Shown piece after piece: positions 27,001 through 35,800 of a stretch of DNA of 64,000 nt. Every line of letters starts with the position of its first letter. Positions within the stretch are counted from its first letter, which is position 1. A program made the position numbers and the translations under genes. The notes under the pieces are model-generated. The model worked only from the letters and a program-made list of their open reading frames with translations, searched no databases and was not told where the DNA came from. Origin of the DNA: Verrucomicrobiaceae bacterium. Its GTDB lineage: Bacteria; Verrucomicrobiota; Verrucomicrobiia; Verrucomicrobiales; Verrucomicrobiaceae. The stretch spans positions 107,168-171,167 of the forward strand of contig JAEUHN010000046.1 of the NCBI GenBank assembly GCA_016795365.1, written 5' to 3'.

Positions 27001-27728
27001 CGAGCAAGGCGACTGTCGCGTTCCAGTCGGAGTTGAGCATTCCCGTTGAGTTCTCGGTCAAGACTTCGTCCAAGGTGATGATGGAGACTTCATGCCCTGC
27101 GGTGCTTATCACGGTCTTCGATACTCCGACTTCCTCGATCGCTTCCGTTCAAGGGTTGGCGGAGGGCATCGCGAGAGCCTTGATGAAATCCGTGAGTGAC
27201 AAGGGCGATGTCGTGCCGCCAGTCCTGGCTGATGGGTTTGATTTTCCCGTCGGCTCGCCGGATGGCAAAGGCTACGGGATCATCCGCGAAGCCTTCAGCC
27301 ACGAGAGCCCGCACACAGGCGATGACTTCAAACGGGCCGATGCGGGCACCGGTTTGGGTGATCCAGTGAACTGCACAGCCGATGGCATCGTGGTCTTCTC
27401 CGAGGATGTGAAACAGGCCTTCGGTAACAGCATCATCGTGAGGCATCGCTATCGCGAATCCGATGGCAGCGAGCGCCTCTGTGACTCGACCTACTTCCAT
27501 CTCCAGTCGCGAAAGGTGGCTGTTGGCGACGTGGTGAAACGGGGCCAGCAGATCGGAACCGTGGGCAACAACAGCGGCATGTATCCAGTCCATCTCCACT
27601 TCGAGATCCGCAAGAACACCGCCATCGGCATGAAGCAAAGCGCCTTTGCTCGCAGCGAGGAGAACTACTGGGTGCCGAATTCGTTCATCGAGGCCCATCG
27701 ACCGGCGGCTCAGTCTCAGGCCAGGTAA
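24006..27728 (+). CDS. kinase - membrane - Poly_export-like - amidase_3-like - M23 peptidase fusion (pair 2)
   Basis: About 1240 residues in one uninterrupted frame. Start chosen at MSTASTSRLCSHCG; a GTG at 23958 is the alternative. A zinc ribbon (CSHCG, CPRCL) precedes a full Ser/Thr kinase (~60-330): GRGGMG, Lys91, HRD 196-198, DFG 216-218. Roughly seven membrane spans lie at 345-560. Outside come a ~100-residue domain and a coiled coil with two Wzc-like LPKHP/KPSHP motifs (660-760). A Poly_export-like domain follows (IKPGDTLRFQI..., 762-835). An amidase_3 domain (900-1060) keeps zinc ligands His908, Glu922 and His975, but the final catalytic Glu is Thr1036. An M23/LytM domain ends the protein, with His1103-x3-Asp1107 and His1196-x-His1198. 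Likely role: phosphorylation-linked peptidoglycan remodelling (inference). Confidence 0.88.
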   Translation: MSTASTSRLCSHCGTALPADVPESHCPRCLMAEAMQPTQGDDELVVQSALSPEELAPHFPQLEILECLGRGGMGVVYKAKQKSLNRLVALKLLAPERADDPQFATRFETEAHALAALNHPNIVAIHDFGSVVQSSGLDSDQTSAPNRIYYLLMEFIDGVNLRQLLQTKRLIPKEALSIVPPVCEALQCAHDHGIVHRDIKPENLLIDKNGTVKIADFGIAKIVERTSKSVASDEDATNSEVRSPTLPLGTPDYAAPEQQDGTADHRADIYSLGVVLYEMLTGERPKDKIEAPSKRVQVDVRIDEIVLKALEKTPELRFATAAEFRTQVEEASQDDAAPAIALHVHEMIDYAWRAVPVIAVVLAFFNPWGREAWSWFAAVCAILAVLPALGLGSVSLPGRGLSPVVRSWAMVIIGLGVLAGIVNLLCEVLPSQTEVLAVPAFGLIAGIILWRWAKRQWSIPRFDLTRWMRCCKVVFAITGGLLVVFVGGAAVETARGNRTLGGVGVALVAMGFPALVWWLFQARRLRLASWLVVLTVVGLAGWVTVLVTVLTLDYRNSRAESGLREIADASVNYFSAYQRWPAALADLRTDGNLRRIQFLGPDGNAAFVAEPTMELLYEPPADLKGQGRVSLPGPDGKHFTEDDLVWTFSRKGGGSSRGLKPRELSESPQVTSFGESAVIAKLQSELDSLLHTLLPKHPKIIELKEQIEKQRDIEKFRSEGSSLKLASLRGELAFLLRRCKPSHPDIVALEAKINAAVAVEKQLIKPGDTLRFQIIEDKDDPVTVRVMPSGEVPLPLIGLISAAGKTCPQLAEQVRVELKKRFYRDATVGIDFVDPKTPTAAASQKPPGTSSAERSEEPQPATEPTEPDHQGKREAALPTAIKTNALPDGEHSLQQQGHSQLIVLDPAHGGEDCGGAVGGAYEKDVTLRVSKNVESALLRAGMKVAVTRETDVFVATDKRMALIAEKKPACSLSIHYSEDRAADAKPRIELQAKGPQDFASKATVAFQSELSIPVEFSVKTSSKVMMETSCPAVLITVFDTPTSSIASVQGLAEGIARALMKSVSDKGDVVPPVLADGFDFPVGSPDGKGYGIIREAFSHESPHTGDDFKRADAGTGLGDPVNCTADGIVVFSEDVKQAFGNSIIVRHRYRESDGSERLCDSTYFHLQSRKVAVGDVVKRGQQIGTVGNNSGMYPVHLHFEIRKNTAIGMKQSAFARSEENYWVPNSFIEAHRPAAQSQAR
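24674..24734. repeat. paired palindrome in the kinase 2 activation loop
   Basis: A perfect 12-bp inverted repeat (CGAACGAACTTC ... GAAGTTCGTTCG) separated by ~37 bases lies in frame between the DFG and APE motifs. It encodes the variable ERTSKS...TNSEVRS segment. Matching structures occur at 29235-29293 and 33515-33569. Confidence 0.7.
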
Positions 27729-27814
27729 TCATCAGCTTCACGGGAGAATTCCTGTGACCAATCCAGTGCAAAGTGTCTCGGAAGTGTGGCAGAATTGCCT
27801 CCTCAACCCGATTC

Positions 27815-28534
27815 ATGTCCGCTTCTTCCGCTGCCTTCCTCACCACGCGCTGGACTCGCGTTTGCCTTGCCAAGGCAGACTCGGAGGATGGTAGGCGCGC
27901 GCTTGCTGAGCTGTGCGATGCCTATTACGAGCCGGTCGTCACCTTCCTCCGCTGCACTCTGCGCGATGCGGATGCGGCGCGCGAGATGAGCCATGCGTTC
28001 TTCGCCGAGATGCTCCAGGGCGGCACGATTCACACGGCGGAACAGGAGCGAGGACGGTTTCGCTCTTACCTCCTCGGTGCGGTGAATCATTTTCTCTCGC
28101 ACCAGCGGGTGCGGGCCAATCGTCTGAAGCGCGGCGGCGATGTTGAACAGACCCATCTTGATGACAATGCTGCATGCGAAGTAGCTGACTCGGATCACCT
28201 CAGCCCCAGCGCCGCCTATGACCGCCAATGGGCGCTGACTGTGCTCGATCGTGCGCTCGATTCGCTGCGCGAGGAACTGCGTGCGGAAGGTTGTCTCGCG
28301 CTGTTTGACCATGCAAAACCGTGGCTCACGGGTGAGGCTTCGCATGGAGATCAAGGTGTGGCTGCTGAACGATGCGGCATGACACCGGCTGCGTTTAAGA
28401 TGGCGGTGCATCGTTTGAAGCGTCGCTTCCGTCAGTGTGTGAAAGCCGAGATTGCCGGCACGCTGGACGACCCCACGATGGTGGCCGAAGAGATGGCGAG
28501 CCTGTTCGCCGCGCTCGGAGGAGCGGCCATGTGA
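27815..28534 (+). CDS. ECF-type sigma factor (pair 3)
   Basis: A 239-residue paralogue of the sigma factor at 23233. The start is placed at MSASSAAFLTTRWTRV; an extension to 27773 lacks counterparts in the paralogues. Region 2 reads LCDAYYEPVVTFLRC, DAAREMSHAFFAEML and GRFRSYLLGAVNHFLSHQ. Region 4 has HGDQGVAAERCGMTPAAF and MAVHRLKRRFRQCVKAE. The nearly identical C-terminal motif KAE(I/V)AGTLDDP shared with pair 2 points to a recent duplication. The next kinase gene begins 44 bases after the stop, the same spacing as in pair 2. Confidence 0.85.
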   Translation: MSASSAAFLTTRWTRVCLAKADSEDGRRALAELCDAYYEPVVTFLRCTLRDADAAREMSHAFFAEMLQGGTIHTAEQERGRFRSYLLGAVNHFLSHQRVRANRLKRGGDVEQTHLDDNAACEVADSDHLSPSAAYDRQWALTVLDRALDSLREELRAEGCLALFDHAKPWLTGEASHGDQGVAAERCGMTPAAFKMAVHRLKRRFRQCVKAEIAGTLDDPTMVAEEMASLFAALGGAAM

Positions 28535-28577
28535 AAATGTCTGTTACCACTGCGAGCCATCGGGCCATACCACCGAC

Positions 28578-31500
28578 ATGAGCGAATCTTCTCCCACCTG
28601 TCCCCGCTGCGGCGACCCTCGTCCGGCCACGCACCAGCAGCTTTGCCCCCGTTGCTTGATGGCCGAGGCGATGCAGCCGACCCAGGGTGGCGACGACCTT
28701 GTGTCGCAATCCGCACTCAGCCCCGAAGAACTCGCACCGCATTTCCCGCAGCTCGAGATCCTGGAATGCCTCGGACGCGGTGGCATGGGTGTGGTTTACA
28801 AGGCGAAGCAGAAGTCGCTCAATCGATTTGTCGCGCTCAAGATTCTCGCCCCCGAGCGTGCCGATGATCCGCAGTTCGCTGCGCGATTTGAAAAGGAAGC
28901 CCAGGCCCTGGCGGCACTGAACCATCCCAACATCGTGGCGGTTTATGACTTCGGTCGGATCGCGTCTGGCAGTGCAGACTCCCAGCCCTCCGCACTGGGT
29001 GCGCCGCTTTACTTCCTGCTCATGGAGTTCGTGGATGGCGTGAATCTGAGGCAGTTGCTGCAAACCAAGAAGCTCACACCGAAGGAAGCTCTCAGCATCG
29101 TGCCACCGATCTGTGATGCACTGCAATGCGCTCACGACTACGGCATTGTGCACCGCGATATAAAGCCGGAGAACCTTCTCATCGACAAAGTCGGCATCGT
29201 GAAGATCGCTGACTTCGGGATTGCGAAGATGGTAGAACGAACTTCCAAGTTCGTGGTGAGCGATGATGCGGTAACGAACTCGGAAGTTCGTTTCACGTCT
29301 CCGCTCGGCACCCCCGCCTACGCCGCACCCGAACAAGCCAACGGCATTGCCGACCACCGCGCCGACATCTACTCCCTCGGCGTCGTCTTGTATGAGATGC
29401 TCACAGGCGAACGTCCGAAGGACGCCATCACTCCGCCCTCGAAGCGCGTGCAGGTGGACATCCGCATCGACGAGATCGTGCTGCGTGCGCTGGAGAAGAC
29501 GCCCGAACTGCGCTGGCAGACCGCGAGTGAGGTGAAGACGCAGCTTGCTACCATTCAGGAAGAATCACCTGTGGCGCCGGACATGGAACCCTCCACCGGA
29601 TGGAAGGCGGCAGTAATCGCATTGACGTCGATGCTGCTGCTCAGGGTCAGTCCATACGTGGCCATGTATGTTAACGGTGGGCGTGGATCATGGAACACAG
29701 ACTGGTCGAACATCTTGATGTCTTGCCTCTACGTCTTCTTTTGGGTCGGCACGACGGCCTACGTATGGCGGCTTCTGATCAACGAGCGCAAGGACCGTCC
29801 ATTCAACGTGGGGCCGCGGTATGTGCTTTGTGTCGTGGCCGTAGCAACCATGCGCTTGCCGTTGGGACTCTTGGGATCGTGGGTGGTCGCGATGGCATCG
29901 ACGAATCAAAACCCATCACACCTACAGTCGATTGGCATGTGGTCTGGGGGCCTTGCTTCAGTGTCGTGGGCTGCCGAGTTGGTGGCGATGTTGTGCCTGG
30001 CCGCGTGGAGCCAGCGTCGCTTGCACCAGCAGCCTGCCCGGCGCTACCTGCTGGCCAGCATCGGTAGCGCTGTTGCCGGAACGGCGTTGCCATTTTTGCC
30101 CATGCTCTGGTTGTGGTGGACGAACACAGCCGCCTCGCCCGCGCGGCAGAATCTCTCCACCCAAAGCGTCATCACCACGCTAGACCCGCGCCTGCCGGTG
30201 ATGGCGAGCGTGCAGAAGAAGCTCGCCGCCTTCCATCAAGGCCAGCCGGATAATCGCGCCGTGGTGAAGGTGGTTTACTTCCATGCCGCCGATCGCGAGC
30301 CGTTGCCCAACTACGTCGATCGCGTCGAGCGGTCGCTAAGTAATGTGAGTGACTTCTACCGCGAGGACCTGGGTCATCTCGGCGTGAAGTCGCAGGGTAT
30401 TCCTTTTGAACGAGATGAGCGGGGCAAGATCAAGCTGCGGGTCGTGCGTGGAGCGCAGCCATCCGATCACTATAAGCACGAGTCGGGCGATGAGACATGG
30501 GCTGAGGTCCAGTCAGCGTTGAAGGGAATCATCAACGCGGACAAGGACCATGTGCTCATCCTTTACGGCCTGTGCGACACCGCGCGCGATGGCCGTTACA
30601 TCTTCCATGCGCCTTACTACGGGGCCGGGGGCAGCAATCATCAGAGCGGTCTCTGCCACGCAGCGGACTGCGAGCTGCTTGATCCGCGCAACCTGACGAG
30701 CACGAAACGCATGGTCTTCAGCGAACACTACTACCCGCGCAAAGAGATGACTGTGGGCGAGTTCAATACCTGGTATCTCGGCGGCCTCGCACATGAACTC
30801 GGCCACGCACTGGGCCTGCCGCACGACAATGGTTCGCCTCAGGAAGAGAAGCTCGGCGTATCCTTGATGGGCATGGGCAATCTGAACTATCGCGAGCACC
30901 TGCGCGGCGGGAAGCGGCCCGCCTATCTCTCGCTTGCCTCCGCCATCCGTCTGACCGCGAAGCCCTTCATGACACGCTCCGACAAAGCACGGTGGGAGCC
31001 GGTGAAGCTTGGCGCGTATGTCATCGAGGCCTGGCAAGGAGGCTACGACTTAATGCTCAAAGGACGAGTCTCGGCCAATGTGCCAGCGTGTGCGGTAATC
31101 GCTACAATTTGGTCTGCCGTGGGAGACTCCACGGATCATCATGCACGGACTTTTTGCAGCATCATCGATGACAAAGGCGGGTTCGCTCTCCGCGTCGCAA
31201 CGCCGGGGCCGGTCGCCTGCCATTTGAAGCTCAGCGTGGTGCTCGCCAACGGAGCGGAGCCATCGGTCTCCACACTGCTAAGCATTGATCCTCAGGGACG
31301 GATGAAGACGGATGAACTCACGCTCGATCTCCATGCGGGCATGGTGGAAATGATGCTTGCCTCCGATCCCGAGCAAGCGAAGCCCATGCTCACCGACGAA
31401 GCCATCGCTCAGGTTGGTTCCGAGGAGGCGCGGCGTCGCTTGAAAATGCTCCAGGGTATGACCTTGCCCGAGCCTGAGCCGGTCAATCTCGATACCACGA

Positions 31501-31946
31501 ACGATACGCGCGTGGTGCTTTCTGATGCGCAGTGGACGAAAGCCGAGGTCGGGTGGGGCAGCGTCTCGCGAAATCGCTGGAGCGCGCCGTCGGACTATGA
31601 GCAGGGGCTGCTGCTCAAGGTCGGCGGCAAGGCGGTCGAGAAGGGCCTGTATGCTCACGCCGCTTCGCGCTTCGAGTTCGCGACGAACGGTCGCTGGCAA
31701 AACTTCACCGCCACCGCCGCGATGCGTGATGGTGCGCCGGAGTTTGGCAGCGTGGTTTTCATCGTGGAAGGCGACGGCGTGGAACTCGCGCGCAGTCATT
31801 TCCTCACCAGCGGTCAAAGCGAACCGATGAGTGTGAAGATCGACGGTGTGAAGACGCTGGTCCTGCGCGCCGAGGGCACTGAAGGCAACAACCACGGCTG
31901 CTGGGCCATGTGGGGTGATCCGGTGGTGGAGCGGGCGACGAAGTAG
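28578..31946 (+). CDS. kinase - membrane - metzincin protease - NPCBM fusion (pair 3)
   Basis: About 1122 residues; start at MSESSPTCPRCG. A zinc ribbon (CPRCG, CPRCLM) leads into a complete Ser/Thr kinase (HRD 192-194, DFG 212-214, APE in YAAPEQ). Its N-terminal 60 residues are almost identical to those of pair 2. Five probable membrane spans lie between ~335 and 525. The extracytoplasmic part has a metzincin zinc site HELGHALGLPHD (His739, Glu740, His743, His749) with a downstream Met-turn candidate (SLMGMG). From ~970 to the end is an NPCBM carbohydrate-binding domain (WGSVSRNRWSAPSD, GLYAHAASRFEF, VVFIVEGDGVELARS, WAMWGDPVVER). It suggests a membrane-anchored, carbohydrate-targeted protease tied to a cytoplasmic kinase (inference). 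Confidence 0.88.
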   Translation: MSESSPTCPRCGDPRPATHQQLCPRCLMAEAMQPTQGGDDLVSQSALSPEELAPHFPQLEILECLGRGGMGVVYKAKQKSLNRFVALKILAPERADDPQFAARFEKEAQALAALNHPNIVAVYDFGRIASGSADSQPSALGAPLYFLLMEFVDGVNLRQLLQTKKLTPKEALSIVPPICDALQCAHDYGIVHRDIKPENLLIDKVGIVKIADFGIAKMVERTSKFVVSDDAVTNSEVRFTSPLGTPAYAAPEQANGIADHRADIYSLGVVLYEMLTGERPKDAITPPSKRVQVDIRIDEIVLRALEKTPELRWQTASEVKTQLATIQEESPVAPDMEPSTGWKAAVIALTSMLLLRVSPYVAMYVNGGRGSWNTDWSNILMSCLYVFFWVGTTAYVWRLLINERKDRPFNVGPRYVLCVVAVATMRLPLGLLGSWVVAMASTNQNPSHLQSIGMWSGGLASVSWAAELVAMLCLAAWSQRRLHQQPARRYLLASIGSAVAGTALPFLPMLWLWWTNTAASPARQNLSTQSVITTLDPRLPVMASVQKKLAAFHQGQPDNRAVVKVVYFHAADREPLPNYVDRVERSLSNVSDFYREDLGHLGVKSQGIPFERDERGKIKLRVVRGAQPSDHYKHESGDETWAEVQSALKGIINADKDHVLILYGLCDTARDGRYIFHAPYYGAGGSNHQSGLCHAADCELLDPRNLTSTKRMVFSEHYYPRKEMTVGEFNTWYLGGLAHELGHALGLPHDNGSPQEEKLGVSLMGMGNLNYREHLRGGKRPAYLSLASAIRLTAKPFMTRSDKARWEPVKLGAYVIEAWQGGYDLMLKGRVSANVPACAVIATIWSAVGDSTDHHARTFCSIIDDKGGFALRVATPGPVACHLKLSVVLANGAEPSVSTLLSIDPQGRMKTDELTLDLHAGMVEMMLASDPEQAKPMLTDEAIAQVGSEEARRRLKMLQGMTLPEPEPVNLDTTNDTRVVLSDAQWTKAEVGWGSVSRNRWSAPSDYEQGLLLKVGGKAVEKGLYAHAASRFEFATNGRWQNFTATAAMRDGAPEFGSVVFIVEGDGVELARSHFLTSGQSEPMSVKIDGVKTLVLRAEGTEGNNHGCWAMWGDPVVERATK
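29235..29293. repeat. paired palindrome in the kinase 3 activation loop
   Basis: Two 18-bp palindromic units are visible: ACGAACTTCCAAGTTCGT (29237-29254) and its near reverse complement ACGAACTCGGAAGTTCGT (29274-29291), with 19 bases between them. Both lie in frame and encode the ERTSKF...NSEVRF insertion. Confidence 0.75.
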
Positions 31947-31974
31947 TTCATCGCATCGTCCCGAAGCTCCAAAT

Positions 31975-32070
31975 GCTTCAGTCGTGCTCGTTCTCGTCCT
32001 CCTGCTCGTCCTCGAATCGTTTTCACCCATCGCCTTCGAGGACGAGTAGGAGAATGAGCACGACTGAAGC
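31975..32070. repeat. 96-bp palindromic element between pairs 3 and 4
   Basis: The left arm starts GCTTCAGTCGTGCTCG and the right arm ends CGAGCACGACTGAAGC with one mismatch (GAGCACGACTGAAGC is exact). The arms extend over ~36-42 bases with a six-base deletion in the right arm. A related half-element occurs at 40961-40999. It could also terminate the kinase 3 transcript. Confidence 0.8.
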
Positions 32071-32114
32071 GTTCAGAGCCGAGCCTTGATGCGAAAGCGA
32101 TTCGCATTTGACGC

Positions 32115-32142
32115 GTAACCTTCGCGCTCCGTTCTCCAAGGA
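32115..32142 (+). promoter_or_regulatory. leader shared by the pair 4 sigma and kinase genes
   Basis: GTAACCT, a GC-rich stretch and CTCCAAGGAAC precede the sigma gene here, and a very similar string precedes the kinase gene (GTAACC at 32874-32879, CTCCAAGGAAC at 32883-32893). AAGGA is a good ribosome binding site in both, 9 and 6 bases before the ATGs. GTAACC resembles an ECF -35 element, so self-activation is conceivable, but no convincing -10 was identified. Confidence 0.35.
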
Positions 32143-32151
32143 ACTCTCATC

Positions 32152-32859
32152 ATGTCCGCTACCACCGCCAGTCCCTTCACACATACACGATGGACGCTGG
32201 TGCTGCGGGCGCGACCAGAGTCGGACGAGGGACGTGCGGCCTTGGAGGAGTTGTGCGAGGCGTATTACCAGCCGGTGTTCGTGTTCCTGCGGCGCATGGG
32301 CTTTGCGGAGGACGCGGCGCGTGATCATGCGCATTCATTCTTCGCGCATCTGCTGGAGCGGGGATTTCCGGGCGCTGATCCGGCGCGTGGACGCTTTCGC
32401 AGCTACCTGCTGGGCGCGGTGAAATACTTTGTTGGCGATGTGCTCGATCATGCGCGTCGGGCGAAGCGCGGCGGTGGTGCGGAGCATGAAGCGATTGACC
32501 CGTCGGACGATTATTCGCCTGCACTCGCACTCGATGATCCGGGTGCGCCTGCGATGCCAGAGGTCTTCGATCGCGAGTGGGCGGTGGCGGTGATGAATCG
32601 TGCGGTGAACACGGTGGCCGAGCAGCACACGAAAGAACGCTTTGCCGCCCTGCGTCCGTGGCTGATGGGAGACACGGCGGCCTCGCAAGCGGAGAGCGCG
32701 CAGGCTTTGAGCATGTCCGAGGGCGCATTCAAGGTGGCGGTGCATCGCTTGAGAAAAGAGTTCCGCGAGGCGCTGCGACATGAGGTGGCGCAGACGGTGG
32801 AGGCCGATGCGGACATCGACGACGAGCTTCGCTATCTTTGTTCCGTGCTTGCGCAGTAA
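32152..32859 (+). CDS. ECF-type sigma factor (pair 4)
   Basis: A 235-residue protein with AAGGA at 32138-32142 supporting the ATG. Region 2 reads LCEAYYQPVFVFLRRMG, DAARDHAHSFFAHLL and GRFRSYLLGAVKYFVGD. Region 4 has AESAQALSMSEGAF and VAVHRLRKEFREALRHEV. It is related to but more diverged than the two preceding sigma factors. As in those, the region 2 core-binding helix lacks the usual acidic pair and carries a serine (HAHSFF). It is followed after 38 bases by the kinase at 32898. Confidence 0.87.
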   Translation: MSATTASPFTHTRWTLVLRARPESDEGRAALEELCEAYYQPVFVFLRRMGFAEDAARDHAHSFFAHLLERGFPGADPARGRFRSYLLGAVKYFVGDVLDHARRAKRGGGAEHEAIDPSDDYSPALALDDPGAPAMPEVFDREWAVAVMNRAVNTVAEQHTKERFAALRPWLMGDTAASQAESAQALSMSEGAFKVAVHRLRKEFREALRHEVAQTVEADADIDDELRYLCSVLAQ

Positions 32860-32897
32860 TCGTGTAACCTCGGCGGCCACGACTCCAAGGAACAAGC

Positions 32898-35800
32898 ATG
32901 ACACCTTCATCACCATCCACCTGTCCTCAATGTGGTGCCGCTATTCCCGAGGCCGCCGAGCATGGTCTCTGTCCGCGCTGTGTATTCGCAAAGGCGATGC
33001 AGCCCACTGTGGATGCGACGATGCCTCTGCCACCGGGGATTGATGCGGTGCGCGAGGCGTTTCCGCACTTGGAAGTGATCGAACTCATCGGCCGCGGTGG
33101 CATGGGTTCGGTGTTCAAGGCGCGGCAGCCACAGCTCGACCGCTTCGTGGCACTCAAGATTCTGCCCACGGTGCTCGCGGAGCAGCCGGGTTTCTCCGAG
33201 CGGTTCCAACGTGAGGCGCAGGCACTCGCGAAGTTGAGCCATCCGCACATCGTCACGGTGCATGACTTTGGACGCGTGGGTGCGTTCTACTTCCTCCTCA
33301 TGGAATTCGTCGATGGGGTCAACTTGCGCCAGCTTCTGCAAACCAAGAAGCTCACGCCGAAGGAAGCACTCAGCATCGTGCCGCCTGTTTGCGATGCGCT
33401 GCAATGCGCCCACGACCACGGCATTGTGCACCGAGACATCAAGCCAGAGAACCTGCTCATCGACAAGGCTGGCACCGTGAAGATCGCGGACTTTGGCATT
33501 GCGAAGATGGTAGAGCGAACTTCCGAGTTCATTGCGAGCGACGATGAGGCAACGAACTTGGAAGTTCGTTTTACGTCTCCCCTCGGCACCCCCGCCTACG
33601 CTGCACCCGAGCAAGTCAAAGGCAACGCCGACCACCGCGCGGACATCTACTCCCTGGGTGTCGTCTTGTATGAGATGCTCACGGGCGAGCGCCCGAAGGA
33701 AGCCATCACGCCGCCCTCGAAGCGCGTGCAGGTGGACATTCGCATCGACGAGATCGTCCTGCGCGCGCTGGAGAAGATGCCCGAGCTGCGCTTCGCCACC
33801 GCAGCGGAGTTTCGCACACAGGTGGAAGCCGCAACGAGGAGCATAAGAAAAGCAGTGATGCCGGAGGATGGTGCGAATCGCAGCGGGGATGTTTGGCCCG
33901 ACGGCATCATCATCTTCATATTTCTGCTGATGGGAACGTTTAGCGTCGGCAGTATGATGAGGGAGCTGTTTGTGCCCAGTCCGCTGGAATTGATCGTCCT
34001 GGCACTGGTGAGCGGGGGACTTGCGAAGTGGTGGATGGGAAGGAAGCGAGCCAGAAATAGGGTGGGGGTGCCCATCTCGCAATTTGCTCGTTCCCGCACG
34101 CTCAGGGAAGAGATCGCCGCACATCTCACGCCCGCCGAAACGAGAGAAGCGATGATGTTGGGCGGGCTGTTCGGCATCTGGAATGCGGTGACGTGCTTTG
34201 GTCCCTTCTTTAGTTTCATGTTCCTGTCTTCGCCGTGGAACTGGATCATCGGCATCGGTGTGCTGATCATCGGTTTGTCATTCTATCCGTTCTTCCGCCG
34301 GCTCAATGTCCAGTTCATGTGCCGCACGGAGCACGCGAAGAAGCTCGGGATCACGCCGGAGGACTTGCGTTTGTTTGACGCAAAGGAACCTCCGCAGGGC
34401 CTCAGCAGCACGCAGCGCTTCTTCCACAAGTGGCTCCCGGCGCATTGGTTTGAAGCGATGAAAGTAGAGTCGCAGGCGTGGCATCTGGTGTGTGAATGTG
34501 GCCACGCCACTTCGGTGTGGGATCGTGGTGGCATTCGATACGGCGCGTCTGGCACCCCGAAGAAACTCATGAGCTGCCCGGCTTGTCACCGAACTACATG
34601 GCATCGCACCGAATGGCATGGTGAAGGTGGGCCATCAAACCCTGCGAAAGGTTCCGGCCACGTGTTGGCGGTGAATGCGGCGGTGTGGGTGGCGCTATCG
34701 CTAGCGGGGCTGTGGGTGACACTCTTCGTGAACGTGATTCATTACGGCATGAGCGGGACGGCTCCATTCATGCTGTTGGCGTCACTCCTTGCGACGGCAC
34801 CGCTCGGTGCCGCCGTGTTTCGCGGACGCTGGCTACGCGCCTTCGCATGGAGCGCGTTTATCCTGGCGCTGCCTTGTGTGTTGATCGCCGGCTTCTTCGC
34901 CTATGCGATGGAGGGAGAGACTGGCGGCTGGCATCCGAACCCCGTAGAGGCTTTGGTGGTGCCGATATCGTTCGTCGGCGCGGTCTGCTTTCCCGTCGCT
35001 GGGATCATCTTGTGGCGAGCCAGGCGCCCACTCGGGGTGAAAATGGGCTGTGTCGGATGGATGATCACGACCGTGCTCCTGTCCCTCGCTACAATATTCA
35101 CGATCCGCAGTGCGAGCCTGGCCTGGCTGCCACCCGTGGCGCGTGCGGTTCAGGTGGACTGGCTCAAAAGCAGACTGGCCGAACTTACGGATTCCCTGCG
35201 CCATTTGAGCGAGGCAAAGCGGGGCGAGACGATCGAACCTATGTCTGCAGCCAGCAACGATCCCCGGCGGTCAGTGAGCACAGGTCCAAGTGCACGAGCA
35301 CCGCAGCAAGCTGACGATGTCGTCGCGGTGTCACTTCAGTATATGGAGGCATCTCGTGCCCGCGATGCGCTCGTGGCGGAGGACGCCGCCTTCGCTCAGG
35401 TCATCAGAGGGGTGAACGAGCAGACCAATTCGATCGTGCTGATCCAAGGACACGCCTTGTCCCAGGCAGCGCGCGCGAAACTTGGAGCTCTCGATCGGTG
35501 TCCCGAGCAGGTGTATGTGCAAGGCGAGATCGCCGAGGTCATTCATGATGCGCAAGGAGTCTCCACGGCGCGAGTCCTGTCGCGTCCGTCGGTGTTCGGT
35601 TTGATGTCGGAGCCGATGGTCTTCACGTGTGGTCCGTGGGAGAAGTCTAAGGCTGATGTGAAGCTTACCTTTCGCCTGCTGCCCACCCTGCAGCGGCAGC
35701 CTGACGGCACCGCGCTCACCGCGATCTCAGGTTTCGTGACCGAATCCTCCAGCGGGCAACCAGCCACGGAACGCACGACACCTTTGGCGACGGTCACGGT

